Positions 18,708 to 27,397 of a stretch of DNA of 64,000 bases are shown here, one piece after another. Origin of the DNA: Bradyrhizobium sp. NDS-1 (GTDB taxonomy: Bacteria > Pseudomonadota > Alphaproteobacteria > Rhizobiales > Xanthobacteraceae); NCBI RefSeq assembly GCF_032918005.1, contig NZ_CP136628.1, positions 6,185,501 to 6,249,500 on the forward strand, read 5' to 3'. Made by a program: the position numbers and the translations under genes. Position 1 is the stretch's first letter. Every line of letters begins with the position of its first letter. The notes below the pieces were generated by a model that was not told where the DNA came from, searched no databases, and saw only the letters and a program-made list of their open reading frames with translations.

Positions 18708-18962
18708 TTAGCCCTTGGCGCGGACGACTACCGCCCTGGCACGGGGGTACATATAGGCCTTGGGGTGTACATACACGAGGCAATAGTTCTGGAATTGCTG
18801 GAGCTGCCAATTCCATTTCCAGCACCCTGACTGGATTTCCGGATCGTAGCCCCAATCGAGCCGGTATGGCTCATCCCCAAGTGGATAGACGCCGCAATGG
18901 GCGGCGCCGGAAACAAACATCAGCGAAACGGTCAGAGCGGTGGCAGCCAGCAATTTTGGCAT
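18708..18962 (-). CDS. Small exported aromatic-rich protein
   Basis: The protein has 84 residues. A signal peptide (MPKLLAATALTVSLMFVSGAA) precedes a mature part very rich in Trp and Tyr (RLDWGYDPE, CWKWNWQLQQ), with three Cys. ATG 18962 has TTGAGGG upstream and is preferred to a start 11 codons earlier. It is convergent with the previous gene. Unknown family. Confidence 0.6.
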   Translation of the reverse strand: MPKLLAATALTVSLMFVSGAAHCGVYPLGDEPYRLDWGYDPEIQSGCWKWNWQLQQFQNYCLVYVHPKAYMYPRARAVVVRAKG

Positions 18963-19353
18963 GTTGCCCTCAAGTTGTTGTGCCTTAACGTCCAAACTCT
19001 GCCAAAGCGGGAGTTTGCAATCAAGCGTCTAGACGCGGTCTTTTTGAGGAGGTCTCCACTTGGTCTGAACTAGGGAAGCTGAGCTTGAGGTGCGAATCCT
19101 GAGACGGACTGCCAAGTTGAGTATCTAAGCATCGCTCTCCACTGCAGCTGGTCGCTTTCGCTTCCGTTGCTTCACATATTCTCTAGGCAAGCGAACTCAG
19201 CTCTGAACGTCATGCCGTTCAACGACACGCTTCGCGCCATCAGGGCTGCCGACCTTCTGTGAATTGGCACGGCCATTCGGGCTCTCGGCCTCAGCAACGG
19301 ATGGTCTTCAAGCCCGAAGACGGGCGCGTCGCCCCGGTCGAGAAGCCCTCTGG
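18963..19353. other. 391-bp stretch with no gene seen
   Basis: No supported coding region, RNA gene or repeat was found. It holds the upstream region of the minus-strand gene at 18708. Confidence 0.5.
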
Positions 19354-19974
19354 TCAGCGAGCGAATATCCGTGCGCCACGAGGCCATTTCCGCTGGTCTC
19401 CGATCGGACTGGCTCCGATTTCCCAACCCGCACCCGCCCATATCGCGTCAACAACCCCAAGATCACCCCTACCATCTCGGACAAAAAAAACGTTCGGGCG
19501 AGAGTCAATCTGCAAGGCCCCGCTTTCTCCATTCCCCTGCAGCGACAACAGGCACCAGACATCCCCGAGCTTGGTCTCATTGCGCGCGTTCAGTTCTCCT
19601 ATGATCTCTGTGTCACTTGCGGGGCTCCTCAATACGTAGGCTTGCAGGGATGCATCGTCCGTGCTCGCTTCCACCTTGACGGCAAACCGGCGCGCAAAAG
19701 TTGCGCCAAGCCACGAAATCTTCACTCGCGCGCCCGGCGTGATGTTCTCTTTGAAATGTTTCCCGGCAACGAATGCTTCCGTCTGCGGTATCGTGGATGT
19801 CGTTGGGGGATCGAATGGTTGGCCAGTGTTTCCGGTCAGCGAGCATTCAACCCTCACGTCCGGAACGATTGAACTCGACCGTTGCTTACCAAGCTCCCTA
19901 TCGTCCGCCATCACACCAAGGCTCGACGTCGCCATAATGGTGATGAAATACGGTGTGAACCTTAGGCGGCGCAT
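19354..19974 (-). CDS. Exported protein of unknown function
   Basis: The protein has 206 residues with an N-terminal signal (MRRLRFTPYFITIMATSS, cleavage near VMA-DD). The mature protein has three phases: a Thr/Pro-rich start, a beta-rich middle (ARVKISWLGATFARRFAVKVE) and a C-terminal part with NVFFVRDGRGDLGVVDAI. Two Cys (VECSLT, VWCLLS) could pair. AAGGACG lies about 8 nt before ATG. GC content is lower than in neighbouring genes, suggesting acquired DNA. Family unknown. Confidence 0.6.
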   Translation of the reverse strand: MRRLRFTPYFITIMATSSLGVMADDRELGKQRSSSIVPDVRVECSLTGNTGQPFDPPTTSTIPQTEAFVAGKHFKENITPGARVKISWLGATFARRFAVKVEASTDDASLQAYVLRSPASDTEIIGELNARNETKLGDVWCLLSLQGNGESGALQIDSRPNVFFVRDGRGDLGVVDAIWAGAGWEIGASPIGDQRKWPRGARIFAR

Positions 19975-20309
19975 AGTGAGCGTCCTTGAATCGACTTCAA
20001 GGAAGGTAAACCGATCGTTGGGACTGTAAATCGAAGATTAGGTTTCTGGTTAAGCTTAAAGTGAATAACAAAGACGAAGAATAGATTTAGTAAATTGGGA
20101 GAAATCTCCAGCGGCCATCGACTCCGCGAGCAAGGGTTGACTAGATAAAGCCTCCTGCTCGGTGTCGGTGTGTCGAAGTCTGCGTCGAATGACATGGCTG
20201 GATGCAGTAGCGGCGTAGCTGACCGCTGCTCGCTAACCGCGGCAAGTCCTGAACTCTGCTGAAAGTACCGACGATCACGCCTAAGACGCGCACAACCCGT
20301 GGCTGACTC

Positions 20310-20615
20310 TTACGTAGCCTCCAACCGTGCAATCGGTTGTTTTGTTCCTGGCGCAATCTGCAAATCTCTTCCTGGGGCAAGACCTGACTGTGAAGGCGCC
20401 CGACAGCATCTCGCTTGTGCGCGAAGAGGATCGCTCCAGCTCCACTGCACGCGCCAGGCTGGATTACTGGTGTAAGCCGGGATACGCCAGAACCAGATCG
20501 TCTCATAAACACTGTCGCCGAACCGCTCCGCATCTGCGTGTCGCGCCGGCCAAAATGCCGCGACTGCGAGAGCGACCGCGAAAACGGGCCCAATTGATAC
20601 AGCTAACTTGCGCAT
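20310..20615 (-). CDS. Possible small exported protein, perhaps degraded
   Basis: The frame is 101 residues. The first 29 residues are a convincing signal peptide (MRKLAVSIGPVFAVALAVAA... ending in ADA), followed by an aromatic segment (ETIWFWRIPAY). The second half is low in complexity and not protein-like, so the gene may be frameshifted or decayed. GGAA lies about 9 nt before ATG. Support rests only on the signal peptide. Confidence 0.35.
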   Translation of the reverse strand: MRKLAVSIGPVFAVALAVAAFWPARHADAERFGDSVYETIWFWRIPAYTSNPAWRVQWSWSDPLRAQARCCRAPSQSGLAPGRDLQIAPGTKQPIARLEAT

Positions 20616-21145
20616 TCATAAAATTCCAAAAAAAACGAACATGGTCGCTTCGACCAACATTCCCAAAATATCCTCGGTGTTCCTGTAGTTGAACACCCCT
20701 TTCCAGATTTGGAAATCCGGAGCTTTACGGCTTCTCGACCAGGCCCCCAGAATTATCTGGACCAGCATCCGGCAGCTAGCGGGACTAATGCAGCGCGACT
20801 AGTAGACGTAGGAAATCGGTCAAAGCAGTCGCCATGATGCTGCCAGTCCGAGCTAAGGCGACGGCTCGAGGCAGCATCGGCTAGTGCGCCTGCTCATAAA
20901 AGTCGGTGCGGTGAGAGCATTTGATCTCTGTCGCACCCGAAACTGAGGTGCGGAAGAGACTTCAATTGAGGTCCGTTGCGCTATACGCAGCCTCGGCAGG
21001 CGTCCGGTGATGTGTCGGCCACTTTATGGTGAAAGAGATGATCGCCTGCTTCAAAAAGCAAAGCTGACACTATGAACTAATAAAGCAGCCGTGTAGCTCG
21101 CACGACTGCTTCCTGAATTGAGTCCGATCTAATCAATGAGGCGGA
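20616..21145. other. 530-bp stretch with no gene seen
   Basis: No frame with signal peptide, domain or ribosome binding site was seen. The region is lower in GC than its surroundings. No repeats or RNA genes identified. Confidence 0.45.
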
Positions 21146-21418
21146 TCAGTAAGCCCTGCGAAGCACCGGTCCCGTCGGCGCGCAGACGCGATCGAAGTAC
21201 CAGCCGTAGGGTGTCTCCACACGGACGATCGGGCAGCGGCGCCGCGGCACATAACGTTCGGGATAGGGCTGTGCCCAGAAGGTGACGGGCATCGTCTGGC
21301 CATTGCCTGCCAGCAGCGCCGTCGCGCCGGCTATCGGGATGCCGGCGTTTGCACCACTGACCGCCGCGAAGGAAGCGACCATCGCCAAAACGCTGAGCGG
21401 CGCAACCGTTTTGAACAT
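21146..21418 (-). CDS. Small exported protein of unknown function
   Basis: The protein has 90 residues. A signal peptide (MFKTVAPLSVLAMVASFAAV, cleavage near ANA-G) is followed by a short mature chain with two Cys (RRCPIVRV, DRVCAP) bracketing TPYGWYFD. ATG 21418 has a GGGAG ribosome binding site, preferred over a start 25 codons upstream. It lies downstream of the Wza-like gene in the same direction, after a 101-bp gap. This Cys-x-Pro / YGWYFDRVC pattern recurs, from memory, in rhizobial small secreted proteins. Confidence 0.65.
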   Translation of the reverse strand: MFKTVAPLSVLAMVASFAAVSGANAGIPIAGATALLAGNGQTMPVTFWAQPYPERYVPRRRCPIVRVETPYGWYFDRVCAPTGPVLRRAY

Positions 21419-21519
21419 TCGTAAAGCTCCCTTCACTCCAAGATGACTATTCGAATCCAACCGCGCAATACGCCAATAAAGCCCCGGTGCCATCGCGTTT
21501 GGTCGATCAAGTCGGCGCC

Positions 21520-22725
21520 TTACGGCGCCAGCTTGACGTTGTTGCGGAAGATCAGGGCGTCGTTGGAGAGGTTCACGGCATCGCTGCCGGTCGCCATGAT
21601 CACCCGCATGTAGCTCAGGAACTTGGAGACTTCGACGTTGCGCGAGTTCGAGACATAGATGATGTCGCCGTTCTTCATCATGACCTTGGTGGCCAGGAAG
21701 AAGCCGCCCGGATCGCGGAAGTTGACGTTGAAGATGACCGGGATCGTCTCGGTCGTGTACTTGCTCACGTCGATGCCGAGTTGGGCAGCAACGTCGCGCG
21801 GCTCGCGGCGATAGAGATACACGGCAGCCGGATCGGCCTGACCATCGAGGAGACCACCGGACTTGCCGACGGCTTCGCCGAGGTTGATGCGCCAGGCATC
21901 GAAGTTGAACTCGCCGCTCTGTCCGCTGGCGCCGAACGCCATGAATTTCTGCTGCTCGCGATAGACGTAGATGCTGTCGTCGGGGCGAACATAGACGTTG
22001 TTCTCGGGCGCCATCACGAGATTTTCGAACGGCACGGTGGCCCGGCGTCCACCACGCTCCAGCATGACCCAGGTCTCGAAGCCCTGGCCCTTGATGCCGC
22101 CGGCGCGCGTGATCGCATCGAGCACGCGATCCTTCGCGCCCGCCGCGCTCGCCGGATAACGCGCCGGCGAATTGACTTCGCCGAGCACGCTGATCAGTTG
22201 GGTCCGCTGCGAGGACATCGAAACCACCGCCTGCGGTTCGATCGCGCGGTTACCGATCTTCTCGATGATCGAGCGCTGGATTTGGACTGCCGTCAGACCC
22301 GCCGCCTTGATCTGGCCGGCATAGGGAACGGTGATGAAGCCGTCATTGTCGACCGTCTGATCCGGGATCGTCACATAGTTGCCCGGGCGAACGCCGGCTT
22401 CCGCCGGGATGAACAGACCGCCTGCGGCGGCTTCGAAGATGGTAACGCTGACGACGTCACCGATCCCGAACACGATGCTGGCCGGCGGCCGCTTGTCCGT
22501 GAACGCACCGGCGAGCCCCTTGGGTTCGTGGGTGTGCAGAATCTTTACGGTAGCCGGATTGAGCGGCACCAGCTCGTAAGCCGGCGCGTTTTCAGTCTGA
22601 ATCTTGTTGTTAACGTCATCGGTCAGCGGACCGGAGCCGGGATTGGTTGAGCACGCTCCAAGCGCCAAAGCGACGGCCAGAAACACGGGCCTTAATACAT
22701 AGGTCTTGGCAACAACAGATGACAT
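21520..22725 (-). CDS. Wza/ExoF-type polysaccharide export outer-membrane lipoprotein
   Basis: The protein has 401 residues. The N-terminus is a lipoprotein signal with lipobox ALGAC at residues 21-25. Residues about 85-180 form a polysaccharide export (PES) domain (IVFGIGDVVSVTIFE, VTIPDQTVDNDGFITVPYAG). At least two SLBB-like segments follow (ISVLGEVNSPARYP, DIIYVSNSRN). Wza-type proteins form the outer-membrane channel for capsular or exopolysaccharide. The gene stands alone: no polysaccharide co-polymerase, flippase or glycosyltransferase is adjacent. A GGCGCC-TTAC-GGCGCC hairpin overlaps the stop codon (21514-21529). Confidence 0.88.
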   Translation of the reverse strand: MSSVVAKTYVLRPVFLAVALALGACSTNPGSGPLTDDVNNKIQTENAPAYELVPLNPATVKILHTHEPKGLAGAFTDKRPPASIVFGIGDVVSVTIFEAAAGGLFIPAEAGVRPGNYVTIPDQTVDNDGFITVPYAGQIKAAGLTAVQIQRSIIEKIGNRAIEPQAVVSMSSQRTQLISVLGEVNSPARYPASAAGAKDRVLDAITRAGGIKGQGFETWVMLERGGRRATVPFENLVMAPENNVYVRPDDSIYVYREQQKFMAFGASGQSGEFNFDAWRINLGEAVGKSGGLLDGQADPAAVYLYRREPRDVAAQLGIDVSKYTTETIPVIFNVNFRDPGGFFLATKVMMKNGDIIYVSNSRNVEVSKFLSYMRVIMATGSDAVNLSNDALIFRNNVKLAP

Positions 22726-23403
22726 GAATCGCGTCCGAGGCTCCTCAGCTGACGTAAATTGGTACGGCGGCGCGGGCAGTGCGACAAGCGTTCCAGAGTG
22801 GTTGGGTGGCGATCCATCAGCCGCTGTTGCCCGTAGGCCACTGTTTGGCTGTCAATTCAGCCCTTTGTGACTATTTGTTGTGTTTCGTGTGTCCAGTCGG
22901 CGCGCAAATCGCCCAAGTCAGGGCTGCGATGCGGCTAGGCGCGGCTTCGTCGTCTTCTGCTAGGGCTGGTTTGTTAAGCGGTGTCCGGCCGTCTTCTGAT
23001 GTTCGGCAGGTTCCCTCCTATCATGAAGACGGCCGACACTGGTCAGTCCGCCCCGGACTTCGCCGGCTTGATTGCCCGTTGCGCGTCGAAGGCAAAGATT
23101 GATGTGCTCTGGCCTTGATCCGGGGCCTCGCCCGCCGCAGAGCCATCCGAAGGTCCTGATGGCTGCGGTGCTATCGCGCGATGAGGTTTAGGCCCTTGCC
23201 GCCGGAAAATGGCAGACGACGCTTCGTTGTCTGTTGCCGACAAGAGAAGCACCGGCGAGACAAAGGAACGGTGCTCTTGAATGGGCCGCGAGAAGCCTTT
23301 CATTGCTGCTGACAATTTGCGGCCAATAAGCGCAATTTAGTCATACAACTTAAGGGTCTTTTCAGGGTGGGGAACCTAGGGTCCGGAGCACGGAGTGTTT
23401 CGG
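22726..23403. other. 678-bp intergenic region with a long hairpin
   Basis: No convincing gene was found on either strand. It contains the upstream region of the Wza-like gene and the imperfect inverted repeat at 22981-23039 listed separately. Low-scoring frames at 22779 and 23043 lack signal peptides, domains and ribosome binding sites. Confidence 0.5.
22981..23039. repeat. Long inverted repeat / hairpin
   Basis: The left arm 22981-23000 (GTGTCCGGCCGTCTTCTGAT) pairs with the right arm 23020-23039 with one single-base bulge in each arm and a 19-base loop. There is no T-run after it. It could be a small-RNA hairpin, a terminator of an unseen transcript, or a remnant of a mobile repeat. Confidence 0.6.
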
Positions 23404-23679
23404 ATGGTCTCGCTTTTGATTTTCAGCTTTTTGGCAGGGGCCGCGCTGGGCCAACGCTTTCGCGTCCTGGTGCTACTGCCACTGACCTTCGTCATGATGC
23501 TCGCCGCCATCCCGGTCGGCGTGATGGTCGATCTCACCGTCCTCGGTAGCCTGAAAGGCGCGGTATTCGCGGTCATCGCTCTCCAGGCCGGCTATCTCTT
23601 TGGCTCAGGCGCTCGCTTTGGCCTTGTTGCCGCCCGAGCCGCCCGCGTCTTCGGTCACCCGGTCAAGGCCACCCGCTGA
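23404..23679 (+). CDS. Small membrane protein of unknown function
   Basis: The protein has 91 residues and is strongly hydrophobic, with about three possible membrane segments (residues 1-17, 22-46 and 50-70) and Arg-rich ends. ATG 23404 has CGGAG 8 nt upstream; a GTG three codons earlier is possible. No motif or family recognised. The stretch just after it contains a possible gene remnant. Confidence 0.6.
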   Translation: MVSLLIFSFLAGAALGQRFRVLVLLPLTFVMMLAAIPVGVMVDLTVLGSLKGAVFAVIALQAGYLFGSGARFGLVAARAARVFGHPVKATR

Positions 23680-23744
23680 CGCTGATCGCGCCGGTCAACG
23701 GTGCAACGAGCCCACACGCAATCGGTCCAAGGTTTAAGTGTTGG

Positions 23745-23927
23745 AGAGGCAAGATCCGCTCCGCGCTGGCCAATCGCTCCCGTTACGAGCCGCTGCTGAT
23801 CGCGGCCTACGTGCAGGCAACGCCGCAAGGCAAGTCGCTGCTGCTCGAGACCACGAAGGTGACCGCCCCCAAATTCAAACGAGAACTTGCGGCGGTACTG
23901 AATCTCAGCGCACCGATTTCGGATTGA
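23745..23927 (+). pseudogene. Possible gene remnant (C-terminal fragment)
   Basis: A plus-strand frame ending at TGA 23925-23927 reads like real protein (RYEPLLIAAYVQA, GKSLLLETTKVTAPKFKREL, ending in AAVLNL) but has no good start codon; the only in-frame GTG lies well inside. Its end overlaps the 3' end of the convergent gene by 23 bp. It may be the tail of a lost gene. Weak evidence. Confidence 0.3.
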
Positions 23928-24360
23928 CCGGCACGAAGTCCTGATCGCGGCGCGGCTGGTCGGATCGCCCCTGGTAGACGAACATGCCCTTCTTGGTCGT
24001 GACGATATCGCCTCGTTGCAGGCTGTCGTCGCGGAGCAGACGTTCGGTCGCGACGAGGTCCGGATCCTCCGAAATCGGCTTGTAGAGCTCGGGATGCTCG
24101 CGCCGCTCGCGCGAGACTTCCTTGGCCCGACGCCGCGCGTCATCGATCCGCTTCCGCCATTCGTCGCGCGTGACCTCCTGCTCGCTCGGTGGAAGATAGT
24201 CGTTGAGCGAGGGCACCGGTTCGGTCTGGGCGCGACACGGGGACGGACTGGCGAGACCAAGACCGATCGCACCGGCGACGATGATGACCGTCCGGGACAG
24301 CGCCCCGAGCCGCTGGTCAACTGCCAAATGGTCACGTCGAACGGCTCGCACGCGGATCAC
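23905..24360 (-). CDS. Small exported charged protein of unknown function
   Basis: The protein is up to 151 residues. A hydrophobic segment at about 22-37 (TVIIVAGAIGLGLAS) ending near CRAQ looks like a signal peptide preceded by an unusually long N-region, so the true start may be a later codon. The mature part is highly charged, with an Arg/Glu-rich helix (about 65-95), then RGDIVTTKKGMFVYQGR, which resembles a short beta hairpin. Unknown family. Confidence 0.55.
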   Translation of the reverse strand: MIRVRAVRRDHLAVDQRLGALSRTVIIVAGAIGLGLASPSPCRAQTEPVPSLNDYLPPSEQEVTRDEWRKRIDDARRRAKEVSRERREHPELYKPISEDPDLVATERLLRDDSLQRGDIVTTKKGMFVYQGRSDQPRRDQDFVPVNPKSVR

Positions 24361-24474
24361 TTCAGGGACACATCATAGGGACGATTAACCGGTAATTCTC
24401 ATCTCCCGCACTCTATCTCCTTGCCAATTGCAAGGAAGCGAATTCGCGGGCGAGATTTCCTTAGTCGCCCTCGC

Positions 24475-24714
24475 CTAACGGCGGCTCGATCCGCTGCCCC
24501 GGGTTGTGTTGCCGTGATAGGGGCGGGCCCGTCCATAAGTCGTCACCGGGGGCTCGATCCGGCTCGGAATATTCCGCGTGGCGTTGGGGGGCGCGGGCTG
24601 CGACGGATTGACGATGATCACGTTGCGATTGGGCGTCGAGGGATCGTTAACGCCTTGGGCCCAGGTGCCGGCGGGCGCGACAAGGGCGAATGTGATCAAG
24701 ACTAATCGTTTCAT
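24475..24714 (-). CDS. Small exported protein with AQG-x-[K/N]D mature start
   Basis: The protein has 79 residues: a signal peptide (MKRLVLITFALVAPAGTWA) and a Pro/Asn/Arg-rich, probably disordered mature part. I chose the second ATG (24714), which has GGGAG 9 nt upstream; the first ATG abuts that site. The mature N-terminus AQGVND is like those of the proteins at 24780 and 28428, suggesting a paralogous family. Confidence 0.55.
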   Translation of the reverse strand: MKRLVLITFALVAPAGTWAQGVNDPSTPNRNVIIVNPSQPAPPNATRNIPSRIEPPVTTYGRARPYHGNTTRGSGSSRR

Positions 24715-24779
24715 GTGCGACATCTCCCGAGCATGAACGTCAGGGAGGCGAACACTGTTCCATCACAGATGCTTGCGCT

Positions 24780-25025
24780 TCACCTGGGCACGGCGACCAG
24801 CTTGCCGTCCCTCCAGACGCCTTGGGCCGCCCGTCCGGTCGGCAAGCTCCCTGTCACATTCCGAACCGCGGTCGGCCGGGAGGCCGCCTGAGTGGTCTGT
24901 TTCTTCTTATCGGGTGTCGTGATGATGCTGGAGCTCGTGGTGTTGGCCTGATCCTTGGTTCCTTGCGCAGACGCCGGTTGAATCAGGAAGGCCAAAAACG
25001 TGATTGCCGTCAAAACGCCGCGCAT
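24780..25025 (-). CDS. Small exported protein with AQG-x-[K/N]D mature start
   Basis: The protein has 81 residues. A signal peptide (MRGVLTAITFLAFLIQPASA) is followed by AQGTKDQ and a Ser/Thr/Lys-rich, low-complexity chain. The end (RAAQGVWRDGKLVAVPR) looks structured. It shares its mature N-terminus with the proteins at 24475 and 28428. The ribosome binding site is weak. Confidence 0.5.
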   Translation of the reverse strand: MRGVLTAITFLAFLIQPASAQGTKDQANTTSSSIITTPDKKKQTTQAASRPTAVRNVTGSLPTGRAAQGVWRDGKLVAVPR

Positions 25026-25188
25026 GGTCAAACACCGGAATGAGGAGCTTGGCGAAATGTCACAGGTTTCCGTCCAAAAGCAACCCTCCGAGACGATCGC
25101 GCAGGATCATGGCAGGCCGGCGTAACCGACGGGTACGAGGTGAAAGACCTAGCGAAATAGGCTCATTCGGGCTACTTGATCGGCCTTG

Positions 25189-26409
25189 ATGACCGACTCC
25201 GGTGACACTGCGGCCAACGCTCCCACGACGCAAGAGATCAAAGCCGGGTTTATCCGTCTCCTGTCGAGCCGAATCCGCGCCGTATCCGACGATCCCCGAC
25301 AGATGCGGGAGATCGTCTATGAGCTGGCGCGCGTCAAGCTTCTGGAACAATTCACGCACGCCGACGCGCGGGAATCTCGCGAGCTTCTGCAAGTCCTCGA
25401 ACTTGCCATCAAGGAGGTCGAGCGTTCCTCCGAGCGCAGCGCCGCGGTGGAAGCGCAAAAACCTGTTGCGGCAGCCGCCGCCCCGGTGCCCCCAATCCTC
25501 CACACTCCCACTCCGCCACCCGTTCCGATGTCCTCACCGGTTTCGGTTTCGCCGCTAACTCCGAAGGACACGGGAGCACCACACCGTCCAGCCGCACCGC
25601 CAGCATCGCCCGACCGCCCCAAACGGAGCGGCGCCTTAAAATCTCTGGCTCGATTGACGGCCATCCTGCTGCTCATCGGTGCGGCCGCAACCATGGCCGT
25701 CAATTGGCCCCGGCTGAAGACACAGCTTTCCGCATTGTCGCAGATGATCCGGCCGCCGGAGCGAGCGCCGAACAGCCCGGACTCTCAGCCGACCGCCAGC
25801 GCACCTCCCGCGGTCGGCGAAACCGCTGAACCGGCGCCGGATAGCCAGAAGGAGCCGGCGCAGCCTGCACACCCCTCGATGCCCCTGCCGACGACGTTTG
25901 GCGTCTATGCCCTGAGTGAGGGCCAGCTCCATGAGCTCAAGCCGGTGCCGGGCAAGATTCCGGACCGCCGCGTCGCGATCTCGGCGCCCATCACCACGCC
26001 GAGCGCGACCACATTGTCGGACGGCGATGTCAGATTCATCGTGTTCAGGCCCGACGGGGGTGTCGATGCAAGCGGCACCGAAGTCCGGGTGATCGCCAAA
26101 GTCTCCCGCGCGATGGGCGTCGATGCTACCGGGAAAGCGGCCATCGTCAGCGCCGGTGATTCCTGGGTCATCCGCAGCATGTCCTACCCCTACAAGGTAG
26201 GCCCGATCGACGATCAGTCGAGGATGCTACTGCTTCAACCAGAGCAGGACGGCTTCACGCTCGCTCCCGGTCGCTACATCGTGGTGGTCAAGGGCATGGG
26301 CTACGACTTCAGGGTGGCCGGAACGATCACCGATCCCAATCAATGCGTCGAACGCGTCAACGCGGCGAACGGCGCGTTCTACTCGCCCTGTCCGCCGCCC
26401 CGACGCTAA
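25189..26409 (+). CDS. Single-span membrane protein with large exported C-terminal domain, unknown function
   Basis: The protein has 406 residues. The cytoplasmic N-terminus (about 1-90) is helical and charged. A long Pro/Ala-rich linker follows, then one membrane segment (about 155-172), a second Pro-rich linker and a C-terminal domain (about 230-400) that looks beta-rich, with two Cys near the end (NQCVER, YSPCPPP). The layout resembles inner-membrane proteins whose periplasmic domain binds something at the envelope. No catalytic motif seen. A palindromic repeat begins at the stop codon. Confidence 0.7.
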   Translation: MTDSGDTAANAPTTQEIKAGFIRLLSSRIRAVSDDPRQMREIVYELARVKLLEQFTHADARESRELLQVLELAIKEVERSSERSAAVEAQKPVAAAAAPVPPILHTPTPPPVPMSSPVSVSPLTPKDTGAPHRPAAPPASPDRPKRSGALKSLARLTAILLLIGAAATMAVNWPRLKTQLSALSQMIRPPERAPNSPDSQPTASAPPAVGETAEPAPDSQKEPAQPAHPSMPLPTTFGVYALSEGQLHELKPVPGKIPDRRVAISAPITTPSATTLSDGDVRFIVFRPDGGVDASGTEVRVIAKVSRAMGVDATGKAAIVSAGDSWVIRSMSYPYKVGPIDDQSRMLLLQPEQDGFTLAPGRYIVVVKGMGYDFRVAGTITDPNQCVERVNAANGAFYSPCPPPRR

Positions 26410-26455
26410 AGCATGATCGGGAAAAGTGCGCAGCGGTTTTCCGGAAAGATCATAC
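26409..26455. repeat. Palindromic intergenic repeat, copy 1
   Basis: The element starts AAGCATGATC, has a GGAAAA/TTTTCC core and ends GATCATAC. An inverted copy lies at 30219-30266. Elements of this kind recur between rhizobial and bradyrhizobial genes. It overlaps the last base of the stop codon of the upstream gene. Confidence 0.8.
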
Positions 26456-26466
26456 TCAACAACAAC

Positions 26467-26505
26467 CTAAAGCGTGATGACGATCCTCATCGAATCGCGC
26501 TTTAG
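26467..26505. repeat. Second palindrome next to the repeat
   Basis: CTAAAGCG and CGCTTTAG bracket a nested GATGA / TCATC pair. It sits 11 bp from the previous palindrome, between the plus-strand gene ending at 26409 and the convergent gene ending at 26533. It may act as a terminator or mRNA-end stabiliser. Confidence 0.6.
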
Positions 26506-26532
26506 CGCAGCCTCCGTCTTGGGCCCTCTGCC

Positions 26533-26811
26533 TCATTTGGCTGGTTTATTGTCTTTGGGCGCGTCCGCCGGCATGTCGTCGACCTTGCCGTTGTTGGCGA
26601 CGCATTTCTTGAAGTATTCGCGCTGGTCCTTGCCCGTTCCCTTTGCGCTTCCCGCCGCGGGGTTGCCGACTTGCCTGGGCGGAAAAGCCTTGGCCACCGC
26701 CGCATCGCATGCGCGCGCCACTTCGGCCGTGATGGCCGACGCCGTCGCCGGCGCGGCCAGCGTCAGAGCACCCGCCAATCCAACCAACGTCCGCAAATTC
26801 TTGACCGGCAC
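26533..26811 (-). CDS. Small exported protein, distantly PsiF-like
   Basis: The protein has 92 residues. The start is GTG with AAGGAG 7 nt upstream. A signal peptide (core LVGLAGALTLAAPATASA) precedes a short basic domain with two Cys (RACDAAV and KKCVANNG) about 38 residues apart. This two-Cys, Lys-rich helical layout resembles PsiF-like repeats, but the similarity is weak. The tail is Lys/Asp/Pro-rich and probably disordered. Confidence 0.6.
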   Translation of the reverse strand: MPVKNLRTLVGLAGALTLAAPATASAITAEVARACDAAVAKAFPPRQVGNPAAGSAKGTGKDQREYFKKCVANNGKVDDMPADAPKDNKPAK

Positions 26812-26939
26812 CTCGTTGCTCCTTCAATCCGGAAATGATTGACGGGACCATAGCAAAAAGGATCGAGGCTCCAAACGGCAAAGCAACGCCGAAATTGCCA
26901 CGCGAGCGCCGCTACGTGCGGCGCATCGCGAGCACTGCA

Positions 26940-27356
26940 CTAGCTGTTGAGTTGCGGCGGCTTGAAATCGGGAAAACGCGTGAGCATTGCGGTCCTGACG
27001 AACTTCAAGTGAGCAATGCTGCTTGCCAATTCCTTGAGCCGGCGCTGGCCATTCGAGATGTCGGCCGCAAAAAGATCCTGATGATGATTGTCGAGCGGCT
27101 CCCGCTCGAGATATTCGTCGGTGCCGTTTCCGAAGGTGACGGATGCACGCGCGAGGGCATCGTCGACACGCCGATTGAGGCCGGCCTGCTCCCGCTCCGC
27201 CTCCTGCAATGCTGTTTCGATGGCTGTCAGGACCGCACCGATCCGCGCGCGATCGGTCTCCGCATCACGCTCGGCGGAGCGCGCCTTGAAGGTCTTGTCC
27301 TCGCGGCGGGAGCCGAGCAGGTTATGCGCGCGTGCTCGCAGGAACAGCTGAAACAT
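26940..27356 (-). CDS. Cytoplasmic helical protein of unknown function
   Basis: The protein is about 138 residues. It is charged and almost entirely helical, with a probable coiled coil (about residues 20-70) and no signal peptide or membrane segment. Several ATGs are possible; I prefer the one at 27356 because GGGGA lies 9 nt upstream. The family is not recognised. The next minus-strand gene upstream ends 41 bp away, so they may be co-transcribed. Confidence 0.55.
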   Translation of the reverse strand: MFQLFLRARAHNLLGSRREDKTFKARSAERDAETDRARIGAVLTAIETALQEAEREQAGLNRRVDDALARASVTFGNGTDEYLEREPLDNHHQDLFAADISNGQRRLKELASSIAHLKFVRTAMLTRFPDFKPPQLNS

Positions 27357-27397
27357 GTGGGCCATCCCCATTTCGAGATCTAAGCCGCTACCATCGG

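Noticed and set aside
19172..19441. Minus-strand frame of 89 codons
   Set aside because: Overlaps the exported-protein gene at 19354 and lacks a start signal and motif.
22779..23315. Two frames (plus 22779-23102 and minus 23043-23315) as small genes
   Set aside because: No signal peptide, domain or ribosome binding site, and they overlap each other and the hairpin.
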